From: Butyrivibrio hungatei
GTDB taxonomy: Bacteria > Bacillota > Clostridia > Lachnospirales > Lachnospiraceae
Assembly (NCBI RefSeq): GCF_900101605.1
Contig: NZ_FMUR01000011.1
Span: 62,001-126,000, forward strand
DNA: 64,000 bases
Reading direction: 5' to 3'
Position numbers and translations under genes: made by a program. The notes under the pieces were generated by a model. The model was not told the DNA's origin. It saw nothing but the letters and a program-made list of their open reading frames with translations, and made no database searches. Below, piece by piece: positions 9,259-17,251 of this stretch. Every line of letters starts with the position of its first letter. The stretch's first letter is position 1.

Positions 9259-9320
9259 TTGTATTTAATATACGGCTCTTGTATAATACTTTTGAAAAAT
9301 ATGAAAAGGCTTACATATTT
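9259..9320 (+). promoter_or_regulatory. uxaC-lacI promoter with second LacI-type operator
   Basis: TTGTAT (9259-9264) and TATAAT (9282-9287) are spaced 17 bases. Just after the -10 box, 9297-9320 is an imperfect 24-bp palindrome with outer arms AAATATG/CATATTT. It is the same length as the operator on the uxaA side and shares most of its right half (TTACAT). Both divergent promoters would thus be blocked at their start points by one repressor. Confidence 0.75.
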
Positions 9321-9359
9321 AAAGAATAAAAAATTACGTTTATAAACGGAGGGTATTTA

Positions 9360-10778
9360 ATGAAAAAATTCATGGACAAAGATTTCCTCTTACAGAGTGA
9401 AACCGCTAAGACACTTTATCACGACTACGCTGCGAAAGTGCCCGTACTTGACTATCACTGCCACATCAATCCCAGAGAGATTGCCGAAGATAAGCATTTC
9501 GACAACATCACTCAGGTTTGGCTCGGCGGAGATCATTATAAATGGCGTCTCATGAGATCTTTCGGTATCGAAGAGAAATATATCACAGGAGATGCTTCCG
9601 ACAAAGAGAAGTTCCTTGCATTTGCAAAATGCCTCGGAAAAGCTGTAGGACACCCCATCTTCCACTGGGCACACCTTGAGCTCAAGAAGTACTTTGGATA
9701 TGACGGAGTTCTCAACGAGAGCACAGCCGAGGAAGTTTACGATATCTGCAACAAGGTTCTTCAGGCTCCCGACATGGGCGCAAGAAAGCTCATCAAGATG
9801 TCAGACGTAACACTCATCTGTACAACAGACGATCCGGTTGATACTCTTGAATGGCATGATATGATAAAGAATGATGAGACATTCGATGTTAAGGTTCTTC
9901 CCGCTTGGCGTCCCGACAAGGCTAAGAACATCATCAAGCCCGAATTTGCTTCATATATCAATCAGTTATCTGAAGTAAGCGGTGTTAAGATTGATTCATT
10001 CAAGGCTTTGAAAGAAGCTCTTAAGGTAAGACACGATTACTTCGAGCAGAAGGGATGCAACGTTGCAGACTTCGCTCTTGAATATGTAATGTACAAGCCC
10101 GTTTCAGATGAAAAGATCGAAGAGATCTTCGCTAAGAAGATGAACGGCGGAGAAGTTACTTACGAAGAGTACCTTCAGTACCAGACAGCATTCATGCTCT
10201 TCGAGGGCGAGGAATGTGCAAAGAGAGATTGGGTTATCCAGCTTCACTTTGGATGCAAGCGTGACAACAACACTGCTATGTTCAACAAGATTGGACCCGA
10301 CACAGGATTTGACGCGATCGACGCTTACTATCCTATGGGCGAGCTTGCAGACTTCCTTGATGCTCTTAACTCAAAGGATGCTCTTCCCAAGACAATTATT
10401 TACAGCCTTAACCCCAACGATCTTATGATCATCAACACTATGCTCAACTGCTTCAACCAGGCTCCTACAGTAGCTAAGATCCAGCAGGGAAGCGCTTGGT
10501 GGTTCAATGATACAAAGCTTGGTATGGAACAGCACTTAAAGGCCGTTGCAGAGTCAAGTAACCTTTCAGGTTTCGTAGGAATGCTTACAGACTCAAGAAG
10601 CTTTACTTCTTACACAAGACACGAGTATTTCCGCAGAATCCTTTGCAACTTCCTTGGATCACTTGTTGAGAACGGTGAATATCCCGAAGAGTGCATCGAT
10701 ACACTCGGACAGATCGCCGCTGACATTTCATATAACAATGCAGTAAGATACTTCAAATTTCCTTTAGAAACGAGATAA
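9360..10778 (+). CDS. uxaC: Glucuronate (uronate) isomerase
   Basis: UxaC isomerises D-glucuronate to D-fructuronate and D-galacturonate to D-tagaturonate, the first cytoplasmic step of hexuronate use. At 472 residues it is full length. The amidohydrolase-type motif LDYHCHINPREIAEDKHF near residue 30 and the downstream WRLMRSFGI and CTTDDPVDTLEWH blocks are diagnostic. GGAGGG lies upstream of the ATG. lacI follows after two bases, giving a uxaC-lacI operon divergent from uxaA. The organism probably uses pectin- or xylan-derived uronic acids. Confidence 0.97.
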   Translation: MKKFMDKDFLLQSETAKTLYHDYAAKVPVLDYHCHINPREIAEDKHFDNITQVWLGGDHYKWRLMRSFGIEEKYITGDASDKEKFLAFAKCLGKAVGHPIFHWAHLELKKYFGYDGVLNESTAEEVYDICNKVLQAPDMGARKLIKMSDVTLICTTDDPVDTLEWHDMIKNDETFDVKVLPAWRPDKAKNIIKPEFASYINQLSEVSGVKIDSFKALKEALKVRHDYFEQKGCNVADFALEYVMYKPVSDEKIEEIFAKKMNGGEVTYEEYLQYQTAFMLFEGEECAKRDWVIQLHFGCKRDNNTAMFNKIGPDTGFDAIDAYYPMGELADFLDALNSKDALPKTIIYSLNPNDLMIINTMLNCFNQAPTVAKIQQGSAWWFNDTKLGMEQHLKAVAESSNLSGFVGMLTDSRSFTSYTRHEYFRRILCNFLGSLVENGEYPEECIDTLGQIAADISYNNAVRYFKFPLETR

Positions 10779-10780
10779 GT

Positions 10781-11803
10781 ATGAGCAACCAAATGACTAT
10801 TTACGACATATCCAAAAAAGCCGGAGTTTCAATCGCTACAGTTTCACGTGTACTTAACGGAAGCTCTAACGTAAAGCCCCGCACCCGCAAAAAGGTACTG
10901 GATATAATTGAACAATGCGGATATAAACCAAATGCATTCGCAAGAGGACTCGGTCTCAATTCAATGAAGACCGTTGGTATTCTTTGCGCCGATGCATCCG
11001 ATCTATATCTTGCAAAGGCAATTTACTACATTGAGCAGAACCTTAGAGAAAATGGTTACAATTCAGTATTGTGCTGTACGGGCTACGAGATCCCATCCCG
11101 TAAGAAATGCCTTAATCTCCTGCTCTCTCAGCATGTAGACAGCGTAATAATGGTCGGTTCTAACTTTATAATGAACAATGCTGAAGATAACAAGTATGTT
11201 ATTGAGGGCGCTGCTTCAGTACCAATCATGCTTCTGAATGCAGACTTTGATTGCCCTAATGTTTATTGCACTCTTTGTGATGACTACAAGGCAACTCAGG
11301 ATGCTACTGAATGTATGCTTGATGCAGGAATAAAGAATATTCTATATCTCTACAACAGCACAACATATTCCGGTCTCAAAAAGCTTGCAGGATTCCAGAA
11401 TGCACTGTTAACACATGACATTCCTCTCAGAAAGGAGTATCAGCAGTGCTTCCCCGGAAGTCGTGAAGACATCGACGGAGTAAGGGATTTTGTCGACAAG
11501 CTTTACAAAGAAGGACTTAAGTTCGACGGAATTGTAACAAGTGAAGATTTCCTTGCGATCGGTGCCATGAACTTTGCGAAAGCAAATAAGATTGATGTGC
11601 CGGGCAAGCTTCAGATTGTGGGATATAACAATTCTATCCTCGCACACTGTTCGGAACCCAATATATCTTCTATCGACAATCGTCTTGAAGATATGTGTAT
11701 TCAGCTTGTAAAAACACTTATCGGAACCCTCAACCAGAATGAGATGCCGCAGAAGACAATCTTCTCGGGAGAACTCATTAAGAGAGGGTCAACAAACTTC
11801 TAA
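10781..11803 (+). CDS. LacI-family repressor of the uronate genes
   Basis: 340 residues. Residues 5-60 form the LacI helix-turn-helix and hinge (IYDISKKAGVSIATVSRVLN, then YKPNAFARGL). The rest is a periplasmic-binding-protein-like effector domain (residues about 65-335, starting KTVGILCADAS). It starts two bases after uxaC and is co-transcribed with it, so it is probably autoregulated. Its likely targets are the two 24-bp palindromes between uxaA and uxaC. The effector is presumably a uronate intermediate; this is inferred from context only. Confidence 0.92.
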   Translation: MSNQMTIYDISKKAGVSIATVSRVLNGSSNVKPRTRKKVLDIIEQCGYKPNAFARGLGLNSMKTVGILCADASDLYLAKAIYYIEQNLRENGYNSVLCCTGYEIPSRKKCLNLLLSQHVDSVIMVGSNFIMNNAEDNKYVIEGAASVPIMLLNADFDCPNVYCTLCDDYKATQDATECMLDAGIKNILYLYNSTTYSGLKKLAGFQNALLTHDIPLRKEYQQCFPGSREDIDGVRDFVDKLYKEGLKFDGIVTSEDFLAIGAMNFAKANKIDVPGKLQIVGYNNSILAHCSEPNISSIDNRLEDMCIQLVKTLIGTLNQNEMPQKTIFSGELIKRGSTNF

Positions 11804-11809
11804 ATATCT

Positions 11810-11842
11810 AAGGGCTATGCCGGAATTTACGGTATAGCCCTT
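11810..11842 (+). terminator. Hairpin after lacI, probable terminator
   Basis: The stem AAGGGCTATGCC/GGTATAGCCCTT (12 bp, one G-T pair, 9-base loop) lies just after the lacI stop. The T-run is poor (TTTATGT). A second, degenerate copy of its right arm and tail (ACGGT...GCCCTTTATGTA) follows about 50 bases on, giving a short direct repeat. Confidence 0.6.
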
Positions 11843-11896
11843 TATGTACAAGGGGATGTGCAAGAATATACGGTGTTGCCCTTTATGTATACTTTC

Positions 11897-12066
11897 CATG
11901 CGGGACTTTGGTTATTTTTTGGTTGTCTGCGCAGTGATTTTCATTAATTTATAAAAACAGGAGATGCTTCCTTTCACGTTGTTCAGAGAAGTCAGCATCT
12001 CCTGTTTTTATAAATTTTGAAAATCATCTTGCTCATACAAATATAAAATAACCAAAGTCCCGCATG
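11897..12066. repeat. 170-bp nested inverted repeat (MITE-like or double terminator)
   Basis: Outer arms are perfect over 22 bp: 11897-11918 (CATGCGGGACTTTGGTTATT and on) pairs with 12045-12066. An inner pair of about 32 bp (11936-11968 with 11994-12025) is near-perfect, with one insertion and one mismatch. The innermost stem CAGGAGATGCT/AGCATCTCCTG has T-runs on both strands, so it would terminate transcription from lacI (plus) and mnmA (minus). The nested arms are far longer than a terminator needs and resemble a small non-autonomous element. No clear target-site duplication is visible. Confidence 0.85.
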
Positions 12067-12114
12067 TCCTCAATGTCATTTAGAACAATTCTTATCTGTG
12101 GTACACCAAAAATA

Positions 12115-13215
12115 TCACTCATTTGTGATGATTCCGCCACCGAGGACGATGTCGCCATCGTAGAGAACTGCGGATTGGCCGGCGGTGATGGCGCGTTGAG
12201 GTTCATCAAAGGTGATCTTTGCTTTTCCATCGCTGAGGACTTCGAGGGTTGCGGGTTGTTCCTTATGGCGATAGCGGATTTTGGCGCTACAGCGCATTGG
12301 CTCAACCGGAACATCACCTGTGATCCAATGGAAATCACGTATAATAAGTTCTTTTTCAAAGAGATCTTTGTTGTCGGCAAGGATGACTCTGTTATTCTTT
12401 ACGTCGAGTTGCTTTACGTAGAGTCTTCTGTCTGCAGGAATGCCGAGACCACGACGCTGTCCAATCGTATAATTTATTATTCCCTCGTGGGTTCCGAGAA
12501 CGTTTCCTTCAGTGTCAACAAAATCGCCTTTCTCATACTCTTTATCTCTGTAACGTCTTATCATCGCAGCGTAGTCGCCGTCGGGAACAAAGCAGATGTC
12601 CTGGCTTTCACTTTTATGAGATGTCACAAACTGCTTTTCCTCTGCAATTTCTCTTACTTCGTTCTTCGTATATTCTCCGAGCGGGAAGAATGTATGCGCA
12701 AGCTGCTCCTGTGTAAGATCATAGAGAACATAGCTCTGATCCTTATTTGGATCTTTTGCTTTGAGAAGGTAATATTTACCGTCTCTTTCCTCTATTCGCG
12801 CATAATGCCCCGTTACAATATATTCAAATCCAAGTTCTTTTGCCTTATTGTAAAGGCTGTCAAATTTAAGATATCTGTTGCATCTGATGCAAGGATTGGG
12901 CGTCTCACCGTTTTCGTAGCTGCAGATGAAAGGCTCAATGACTTTCTCTCTAAACTCTGCTTCATAATGATAAATATTGTAAGGAATACCTATCTTCTCA
13001 CAGACCGCTCTCGCATCCTGAGTATCCTTGAGGCTGCAGCAGGTTCCGAAAAGATCCTCACCTATAACATCATTTTCATAAAGTCTCATAGTGCATCCCA
13101 TGCACTCATATCCTCTGTCATGGATAATTGACGCCGCAACGCTGCTGTCCACGCCACCGCTCATTGCGATCAGAGCCCTCTTATTTGATTCATTATTTAA
13201 AATACTATCTGACAT
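12115..13215 (-). CDS. mnmA: tRNA-specific 2-thiouridylase
   Basis: MnmA thiolates the wobble uridine of tRNA-Glu, -Gln and -Lys using ATP and a persulfide sulfur relay. It has the PP-loop SGGVDSS near residue 20, the first catalytic cysteine in TPNPCIRCN, the second in SQDICFVPDGDYA, and the target-recognition segment NYTIGQRRGLG. The 366-residue length is normal. It begins three bases after the cobQ stop with GGAG before the ATG, so cobQ and mnmA are co-transcribed although functionally unrelated. The 170-bp inverted repeat lies downstream. Confidence 0.97.
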   Translation of the reverse strand: MSDSILNNESNKRALIAMSGGVDSSVAASIIHDRGYECMGCTMRLYENDVIGEDLFGTCCSLKDTQDARAVCEKIGIPYNIYHYEAEFREKVIEPFICSYENGETPNPCIRCNRYLKFDSLYNKAKELGFEYIVTGHYARIEERDGKYYLLKAKDPNKDQSYVLYDLTQEQLAHTFFPLGEYTKNEVREIAEEKQFVTSHKSESQDICFVPDGDYAAMIRRYRDKEYEKGDFVDTEGNVLGTHEGIINYTIGQRRGLGIPADRRLYVKQLDVKNNRVILADNKDLFEKELIIRDFHWITGDVPVEPMRCSAKIRYRHKEQPATLEVLSDGKAKITFDEPQRAITAGQSAVLYDGDIVLGGGIITNE

Positions 13216-13218
13216 ATA

Positions 13219-14697
13219 TCACTCCGTAATCTTCGCTTCCTTAAGGCAGGAATATACATAATCCATATCCATATTTTGCCTTATTGTATCTGCAAGTATA
13301 TCATACTGGCTTTCTTTGAATTCTTCATAAGAAAAATTCCCGGAACCTGATTTTCCCAAAACCTTCAATATACATGCGGCAATATCACCTTTATCAAAAA
13401 GTCCGTGAACATAACTTCCATAGACATATTTTCCGTCACTTATAACAAGATCACTTTCAATCTTCCCGTCTCTTGTACTCTCGCCCATGTGTATCTCATA
13501 ACCTGAAATCTCCGCATCTCCCAGCGATTCAAATACCCCTTTCGGAAAAGAGGCCTTGGCATTGACCTGCTTCCTGACCTTTTCTTCCTGTATCTTCGTA
13601 TCGATATCAAGAAGCTCCATCCCTCTTATAGCTGAGCCTATTCCGCTCTCTGTACCGGAAGGATCGATTATCTTTTTCCCAAGCATCTGAAATCCTCCGC
13701 AGATTCCAAATACGGGCTTTTTCATGGAAAAACGTTTTATAGCGGCCTCAAGCCCCGATTCTCTTAGCCATTTAAGATCGGCTATCGTATTCTTACTTCC
13801 GGGTAAAAATATAATATCGGGGTCACCTAAATCATAAATTGAATCAACATATCTTACAACCGCATTTTCAAGAGCATCAAAGCAGTTAAAATCTGTAAAA
13901 TTGGAAATCCTTGGATATCTTATAACTGCAATATCCGCCGCATTTCCGTTTAATGTCGCATTTGCTTTATCATTAAACTTATCGGTAAGGGAATCCTCAT
14001 CGTCTACTTTGATATTCATATACGGGATAACTCCGGCCGTCTTAATTCCGGTTTTCTCAGTGATCATATCAATTCCCGAATCAAGCAAAGAGACATCTCC
14101 GCGGAATTTATTGATGACAAAGCCCTTTATCCTGTCTCTCTCCTCATCTTCAAGAAGCATGGTCGTACCAAAGAGCTGAGCAAAAACTCCGCCCCTGTCT
14201 ATATCTCCGACAAGTAAAACCGGCGAATCTACCATCTTTGCCATTCCCATATTTACAATATCATTTTCTTTTAAATTTATCTCTGCGGGACTTCCCGCAC
14301 CTTCTATTACGATGATATCGGCTTTTTTACTAAGCCGGTCAAATGCCTTGATTATATCGGGAACAAGTTTTTTCTTATAATCAAAGTACTCGCGGGCACG
14401 CATATTACCGATTACTTCACCGTTCACTATAACCTGAGAGCCAACGTCACTTGTAGGTTTTAAAAGAATAGGATTCATGCATACCAAAGGCTCAATACCG
14501 GCGCACTCTGCCTGCATAACCTGCGCTCTTCCCATCTCAAGTCCCTCTGAAGTTATAAAAGAATTAAGCGCCATATTCTGCGATTTGAAGGGTGCGGCCA
14601 CATAACCGTCCTGCTTAAATATCCTGCAAAGTCCGGCTACGAGAAGGCTCTTTCCTGCCCCCGACATAGTTCCCTGAACCATAATTACTTTTGCCAT
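13219..14697 (-). CDS. cobQ: Cobyric acid synthase
   Basis: CobQ amidates four peripheral carboxylates of adenosylcobyrinic a,c-diamide using glutamine and ATP. The 492-residue protein starts [17 protein letters not shown] with the P-loop-like dethiobiotin-synthetase fold and has a C-terminal triad glutamine amidotransferase domain, nucleophile Cys in [12 protein letters not shown] chose the ATG at 14697, preceded by AGAGGATGG; the upstream extension of 24 codons overlaps the mscL terminator region. No other cobalamin genes are in the window, so it is a stray member of the pathway. No cobalamin riboswitch is visible in the short upstream gap. Confidence 0.95.
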   Translation of the reverse strand: MAKVIMVQGTMSGAGKSLLVAGLCRIFKQDGYVAAPFKSQNMALNSFITSEGLEMGRAQVMQAECAGIEPLVCMNPILLKPTSDVGSQVIVNGEVIGNMRAREYFDYKKKLVPDIIKAFDRLSKKADIIVIEGAGSPAEINLKENDIVNMGMAKMVDSPVLLVGDIDRGGVFAQLFGTTMLLEDEERDRIKGFVINKFRGDVSLLDSGIDMITEKTGIKTAGVIPYMNIKVDDEDSLTDKFNDKANATLNGNAADIAVIRYPRISNFTDFNCFDALENAVVRYVDSIYDLGDPDIIFLPGSKNTIADLKWLRESGLEAAIKRFSMKKPVFGICGGFQMLGKKIIDPSGTESGIGSAIRGMELLDIDTKIQEEKVRKQVNAKASFPKGVFESLGDAEISGYEIHMGESTRDGKIESDLVISDGKYVYGSYVHGLFDKGDIAACILKVLGKSGSGNFSYEEFKESQYDILADTIRQNMDMDYVYSCLKEAKITE

Positions 14698-14731
14698 AAA
14701 TCCATCCTCTTTAACAGGTCTGCTTAAATGG

Positions 14732-14754
14732 AAAAAGCAGCATAATTGCTGCTT
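14732..14754 (-). terminator. Intrinsic terminator of mscL
   Basis: On the minus strand AAGCAGC/GCTGCTT with a 6-base loop is followed by TTT, downstream of the mscL stop codon. Confidence 0.75.
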
Positions 14755-14780
14755 CTTCGCATATATCAAAAATTATTTGC

Positions 14781-15266
14781 TTAAGATAATTCGGAAGTAC
14801 AATGAGGGCATCTTGTAGCCTCAATGTTGATCTCAGATTTGCAACGAGGACAGATCTTTGTTGTTGCCGGTTCCTCTGCCTTCTCTTTTTCAAACTTTGC
14901 ACTGACTGAGTTCATTATCTTAACAAGTGCAAAGATTACTATTGCCATCAAAAGGAAATTGATAACAACGGTAATAAATGTTCCGTAGTTAAGAGTTACG
15001 GCACCTGCTTCCTTTGCCGCTTCAAGTGTTACATACGAGTTGCCGTCAAGGCATACAAACATATTGTTGAAATCAATTCCGCCTGTGATAATACTGATCA
15101 CCGGCATAATTATGTCATCAACAAGAGATGAGATGATCTTCTGAAATGCTCCACCTATGATTACACCGACTGCCATGTCGAGAACATTTCCTCGCATAAT
15201 AAATTCACGGAATTCATTTGCAAGACCTTTGCCTTTACTTGTAACTGATTTAACTTTGTCTGTCAT
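14781..15266 (-). CDS. mscL: Large-conductance mechanosensitive channel with zinc-ribbon tail
   Basis: MscL opens under membrane tension to release solutes during osmotic downshock. Residues about 15-60 hold the conserved first helix (FREFIMRGNVLDMAVGVIIG), with a second membrane helix near residues 95-120. The ATG at 15266 follows GGGGAG. An extended -10 promoter (TGGTATAAT on the minus strand, box at 15349-15354) lies upstream. The 161-residue protein is longer than usual because the C-terminus carries two CxxC pairs (CPRCKSEINIEATRCPHC), a cytoplasmic zinc ribbon instead of the usual plain helical bundle end. Confidence 0.95.
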   Translation of the reverse strand: MTDKVKSVTSKGKGLANEFREFIMRGNVLDMAVGVIIGGAFQKIISSLVDDIIMPVISIITGGIDFNNMFVCLDGNSYVTLEAAKEAGAVTLNYGTFITVVINFLLMAIVIFALVKIMNSVSAKFEKEKAEEPATTKICPRCKSEINIEATRCPHCTSELS

Positions 15267-15369
15267 GCTTATTCTCCCCTTATCAATATGAAATTGTATC
15301 GTTATCATTCAAGCGTGAACAATAACAATTTGCCAACAATACACTGAGATTATACCACATTTTTTTAGG

Positions 15370-15407
15370 AAAAAAAGCGGGTTCACAGAGATAAATCCGT
15401 GAACCCG
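15370..15407 (-). terminator. Intrinsic terminator of the small membrane-protein gene
   Basis: On the minus strand the 9-bp stem CGGGTTCAC/GTGAACCCG with a 12-base loop ends in seven T. It sits after the stop codons of both the 15568-15870 frame and its shifted extension. Confidence 0.88.
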
Positions 15408-15443
15408 TCTGTATATAATTCTATCTTTATCGGTCAAATATCA

Positions 15444-15870
15444 TTAACTGTCTTTTCTGTCTCCGGTTACTCTTCTCTTTTTGGTGTCTCTTCTGTCTTT
15501 AGAATCTTTACTGTCTTTTTTATTTTTCTTAAGACCACCAAACAATTTATCGAGGAAGCTTTCATCTTTAGCGTTCTTTCCCCGACTCCCTTCTACCGTC
15601 ACGATAATCTTCATCAGAGTACTCGTCTCCGTAGCCGTCATCGTATCCGGATTCATCTTCGTTATCAGTTACACTCTCCTGTTTAGTATGCCTATCAGGA
15701 TTTGCGATGTGCTCCTCATGCACAAACCAAGCAATATTATTTAGCAGCATCACGACCACGCAAATAGCAAGCGCGATCAACATTCTTCTGTTGCCTCTTT
15801 CAAGCCTTGACAAGGTTGCCTCATGGACAACGTAGGGTACATTCTCATTCATAATCTTCTTATCATCCAT
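15444..15870 (-). CDS. Small single-pass membrane protein, apparently frameshifted
   Basis: The first frame (15568-15870) encodes 100 residues: a short N-terminus (NENVPYVVHEATLSRLER), one membrane helix (residues about 29-52) and an acidic Asp/Tyr-rich tail ending at a stop at 15568. The +1 frame continues without stop to 15444 and encodes ESFLDKLFGGLKKNKKDSKD plus more Lys/Arg-rich sequence. Removing one base from the CCCC run at 15580-15583 joins the two into a protein of about 141 residues with an acidic then basic tail. This may be a real frameshift mutation, a sequencing error or programmed shifting. The helix-plus-tail layout resembles small phage-like or envelope proteins; the function is unknown. 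Confidence 0.6.
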
Positions 15871-16018
15871 TTCTTCATTTTTCCTCCAGGATGTATTATA
15901 TCACTCCAAAGGAAAAAACACATTAATATTAACCTACAAAGATAAAATTAACCATATAACGTGTCGGCTTTTACAGTATATAGTGACTAAGATGCCCTAT
16001 TTATCCGCGCTATAACGC

Positions 16019-17179
16019 TCACGACTTCGTGAGTCTGCAGATGTTTGCTGTAAATTCTGATCCGCCGGGCATATCTGCAATAATCTCTTTATCGCTTACG
16101 ATTACGGCGTGATTTAACACGATACCCGCAACGTCCGGATTCATTCCCGATCCGGGGAAATCAACAACCTTTACGGCTTTGCCCGACTTGCCGTCATATC
16201 CGTAAAGTGCATCGGTATCTGCGGCAAAGAAATCATAACCTTCGCCTGAGAAGAAATCATAATAATTTTCATTAAAAACCCCAAGGGGATCGCTGAGTTT
16301 CTTATTGTCAAGATCCACCTTGCAGCACATATATCCTTCGCCATCGACCCTGTATATCGAAGCAAAGAGCTGATTGTCCGCTCCCTTAAAGAGAGTGCAA
16401 TAACCCTCGTAGGAATCGCCGAAATCGCTGCATTCCATAACAGAACTGAGCCCACTGTTCTCATCAAATTTCATGATTCCTTTGGTTGTATTGAACAAAA
16501 GGCCGTCTTTCTGAGTCCAGACAAGGCCGTTAACACTAAAGTTTTCTTCTCCCGAAAACGCATCAACGATATCCTTTTTGAGAACTTCTTTTCCTGTAGC
16601 ATCAAACTTCACAAGAAAAGCCTCACTCACTTTATAAGAAATATCTTCAGCGCCTTCCTCGGTTGCAGGAGCTGAATCCCCAACATTTGCATCGTCATTC
16701 TCATCATCACCGGGCGCTTCGAGGCTGCCGTCATTTTCACCTGCATGAGCAACGCCTTCCTCATCCTCTGCGCCTCCTTTTTCCTCGGCAAATTCCTGAT
16801 ATTGCATATAAAGATTTCCGTCCTTGTCGGCAGTAAAAAGAGCTGACATACTGTTTCCGTCGCCTGCAATATCAAAAGATTTTATATCGGAACCGTCGGG
16901 TTTAAAAGAAACACATCTGCGTTTTCCGTCTTGTCCGTGAGCTACGGTGATAACTCTTCCGCCTTCAAGATCAAAGAATTCAAGATATTCACCGTCTTTT
17001 GTTATTCCCTCGATTTTTTCCTGTTTAAAAATGCCGCTGTCCGCCTGCTGTGGAACTTTTTCCTCCAAAACAGTCATTCCGTCGGCAGCTTTATTCCCGC
17101 ATCCTGCGAGAGCTGTGACACAAAGCACCGATGCAAGGATGCCTGTAACAATTTTTTTTGATATTTTTTCTTTTTCCAT
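16019..17179 (-). CDS. Lipoprotein, propeller-only paralogue of the neighbouring binding protein
   Basis: 386 residues with a lipoprotein signal peptide (lipobox TALAGC, Cys27). Residues about 45-386 are made of short repeats with KDGEYLEFFD, FKPDGSDIKS and DKDGNLYMQ, suggesting a beta-propeller. The layout parallels residues 1-410 of the upstream 829-residue protein, including an acidic low-complexity insert at the same place (about 135-185). It ends at CRLTKS, exactly where the paralogue (ARLTKV) continues into its solute-binding domain. It is therefore a duplicate lacking the binding domain. A TATAAT box with extended TG (17205-17210) suggests its own promoter. Function unknown; it could be a surface partner of the same transporter. 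Confidence 0.75.
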   Translation of the reverse strand: MEKEKISKKIVTGILASVLCVTALAGCGNKAADGMTVLEEKVPQQADSGIFKQEKIEGITKDGEYLEFFDLEGGRVITVAHGQDGKRRCVSFKPDGSDIKSFDIAGDGNSMSALFTADKDGNLYMQYQEFAEEKGGAEDEEGVAHAGENDGSLEAPGDDENDDANVGDSAPATEEGAEDISYKVSEAFLVKFDATGKEVLKKDIVDAFSGEENFSVNGLVWTQKDGLLFNTTKGIMKFDENSGLSSVMECSDFGDSYEGYCTLFKGADNQLFASIYRVDGEGYMCCKVDLDNKKLSDPLGVFNENYYDFFSGEGYDFFAADTDALYGYDGKSGKAVKVVDFPGSGMNPDVAGIVLNHAVIVSDKEIIADMPGGSEFTANICRLTKS

Positions 17180-17204
17180 ACTCTTTTCTCCACTTTTAAC
17201 CTTT

Positions 17205-17247
17205 ATTATAGCATAGGAGGATACGCAAATATCGCGTACCCTCCTAT
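17205..17247 (-). promoter_or_regulatory. Hairpin followed by extended -10 promoter
   Basis: Just after the 829-residue lipoprotein gene, 17213-17247 forms a stem ATAGGAGG.TACGC/GCGTA.CCTCCTAT (minus strand, one mismatch). No T-run follows, so termination is uncertain. Directly downstream is TGCTATAAT (TATAAT at 17205-17210), an extended -10 element that would drive the 386-residue lipoprotein gene. No good -35 box is visible. Confidence 0.5.
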
Positions 17248-17251
17248 AAAA

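Noticed and set aside
12064..13131. Long plus-strand ORF of about 355 codons
   Set aside because: It is antisense to mnmA, whose motifs are unmistakable; the frame lacks family features and a ribosome binding site.
14698..14780. Cobalamin riboswitch before cobQ
   Set aside because: The gap is too short and holds only the mscL terminator and a ribosome binding site.
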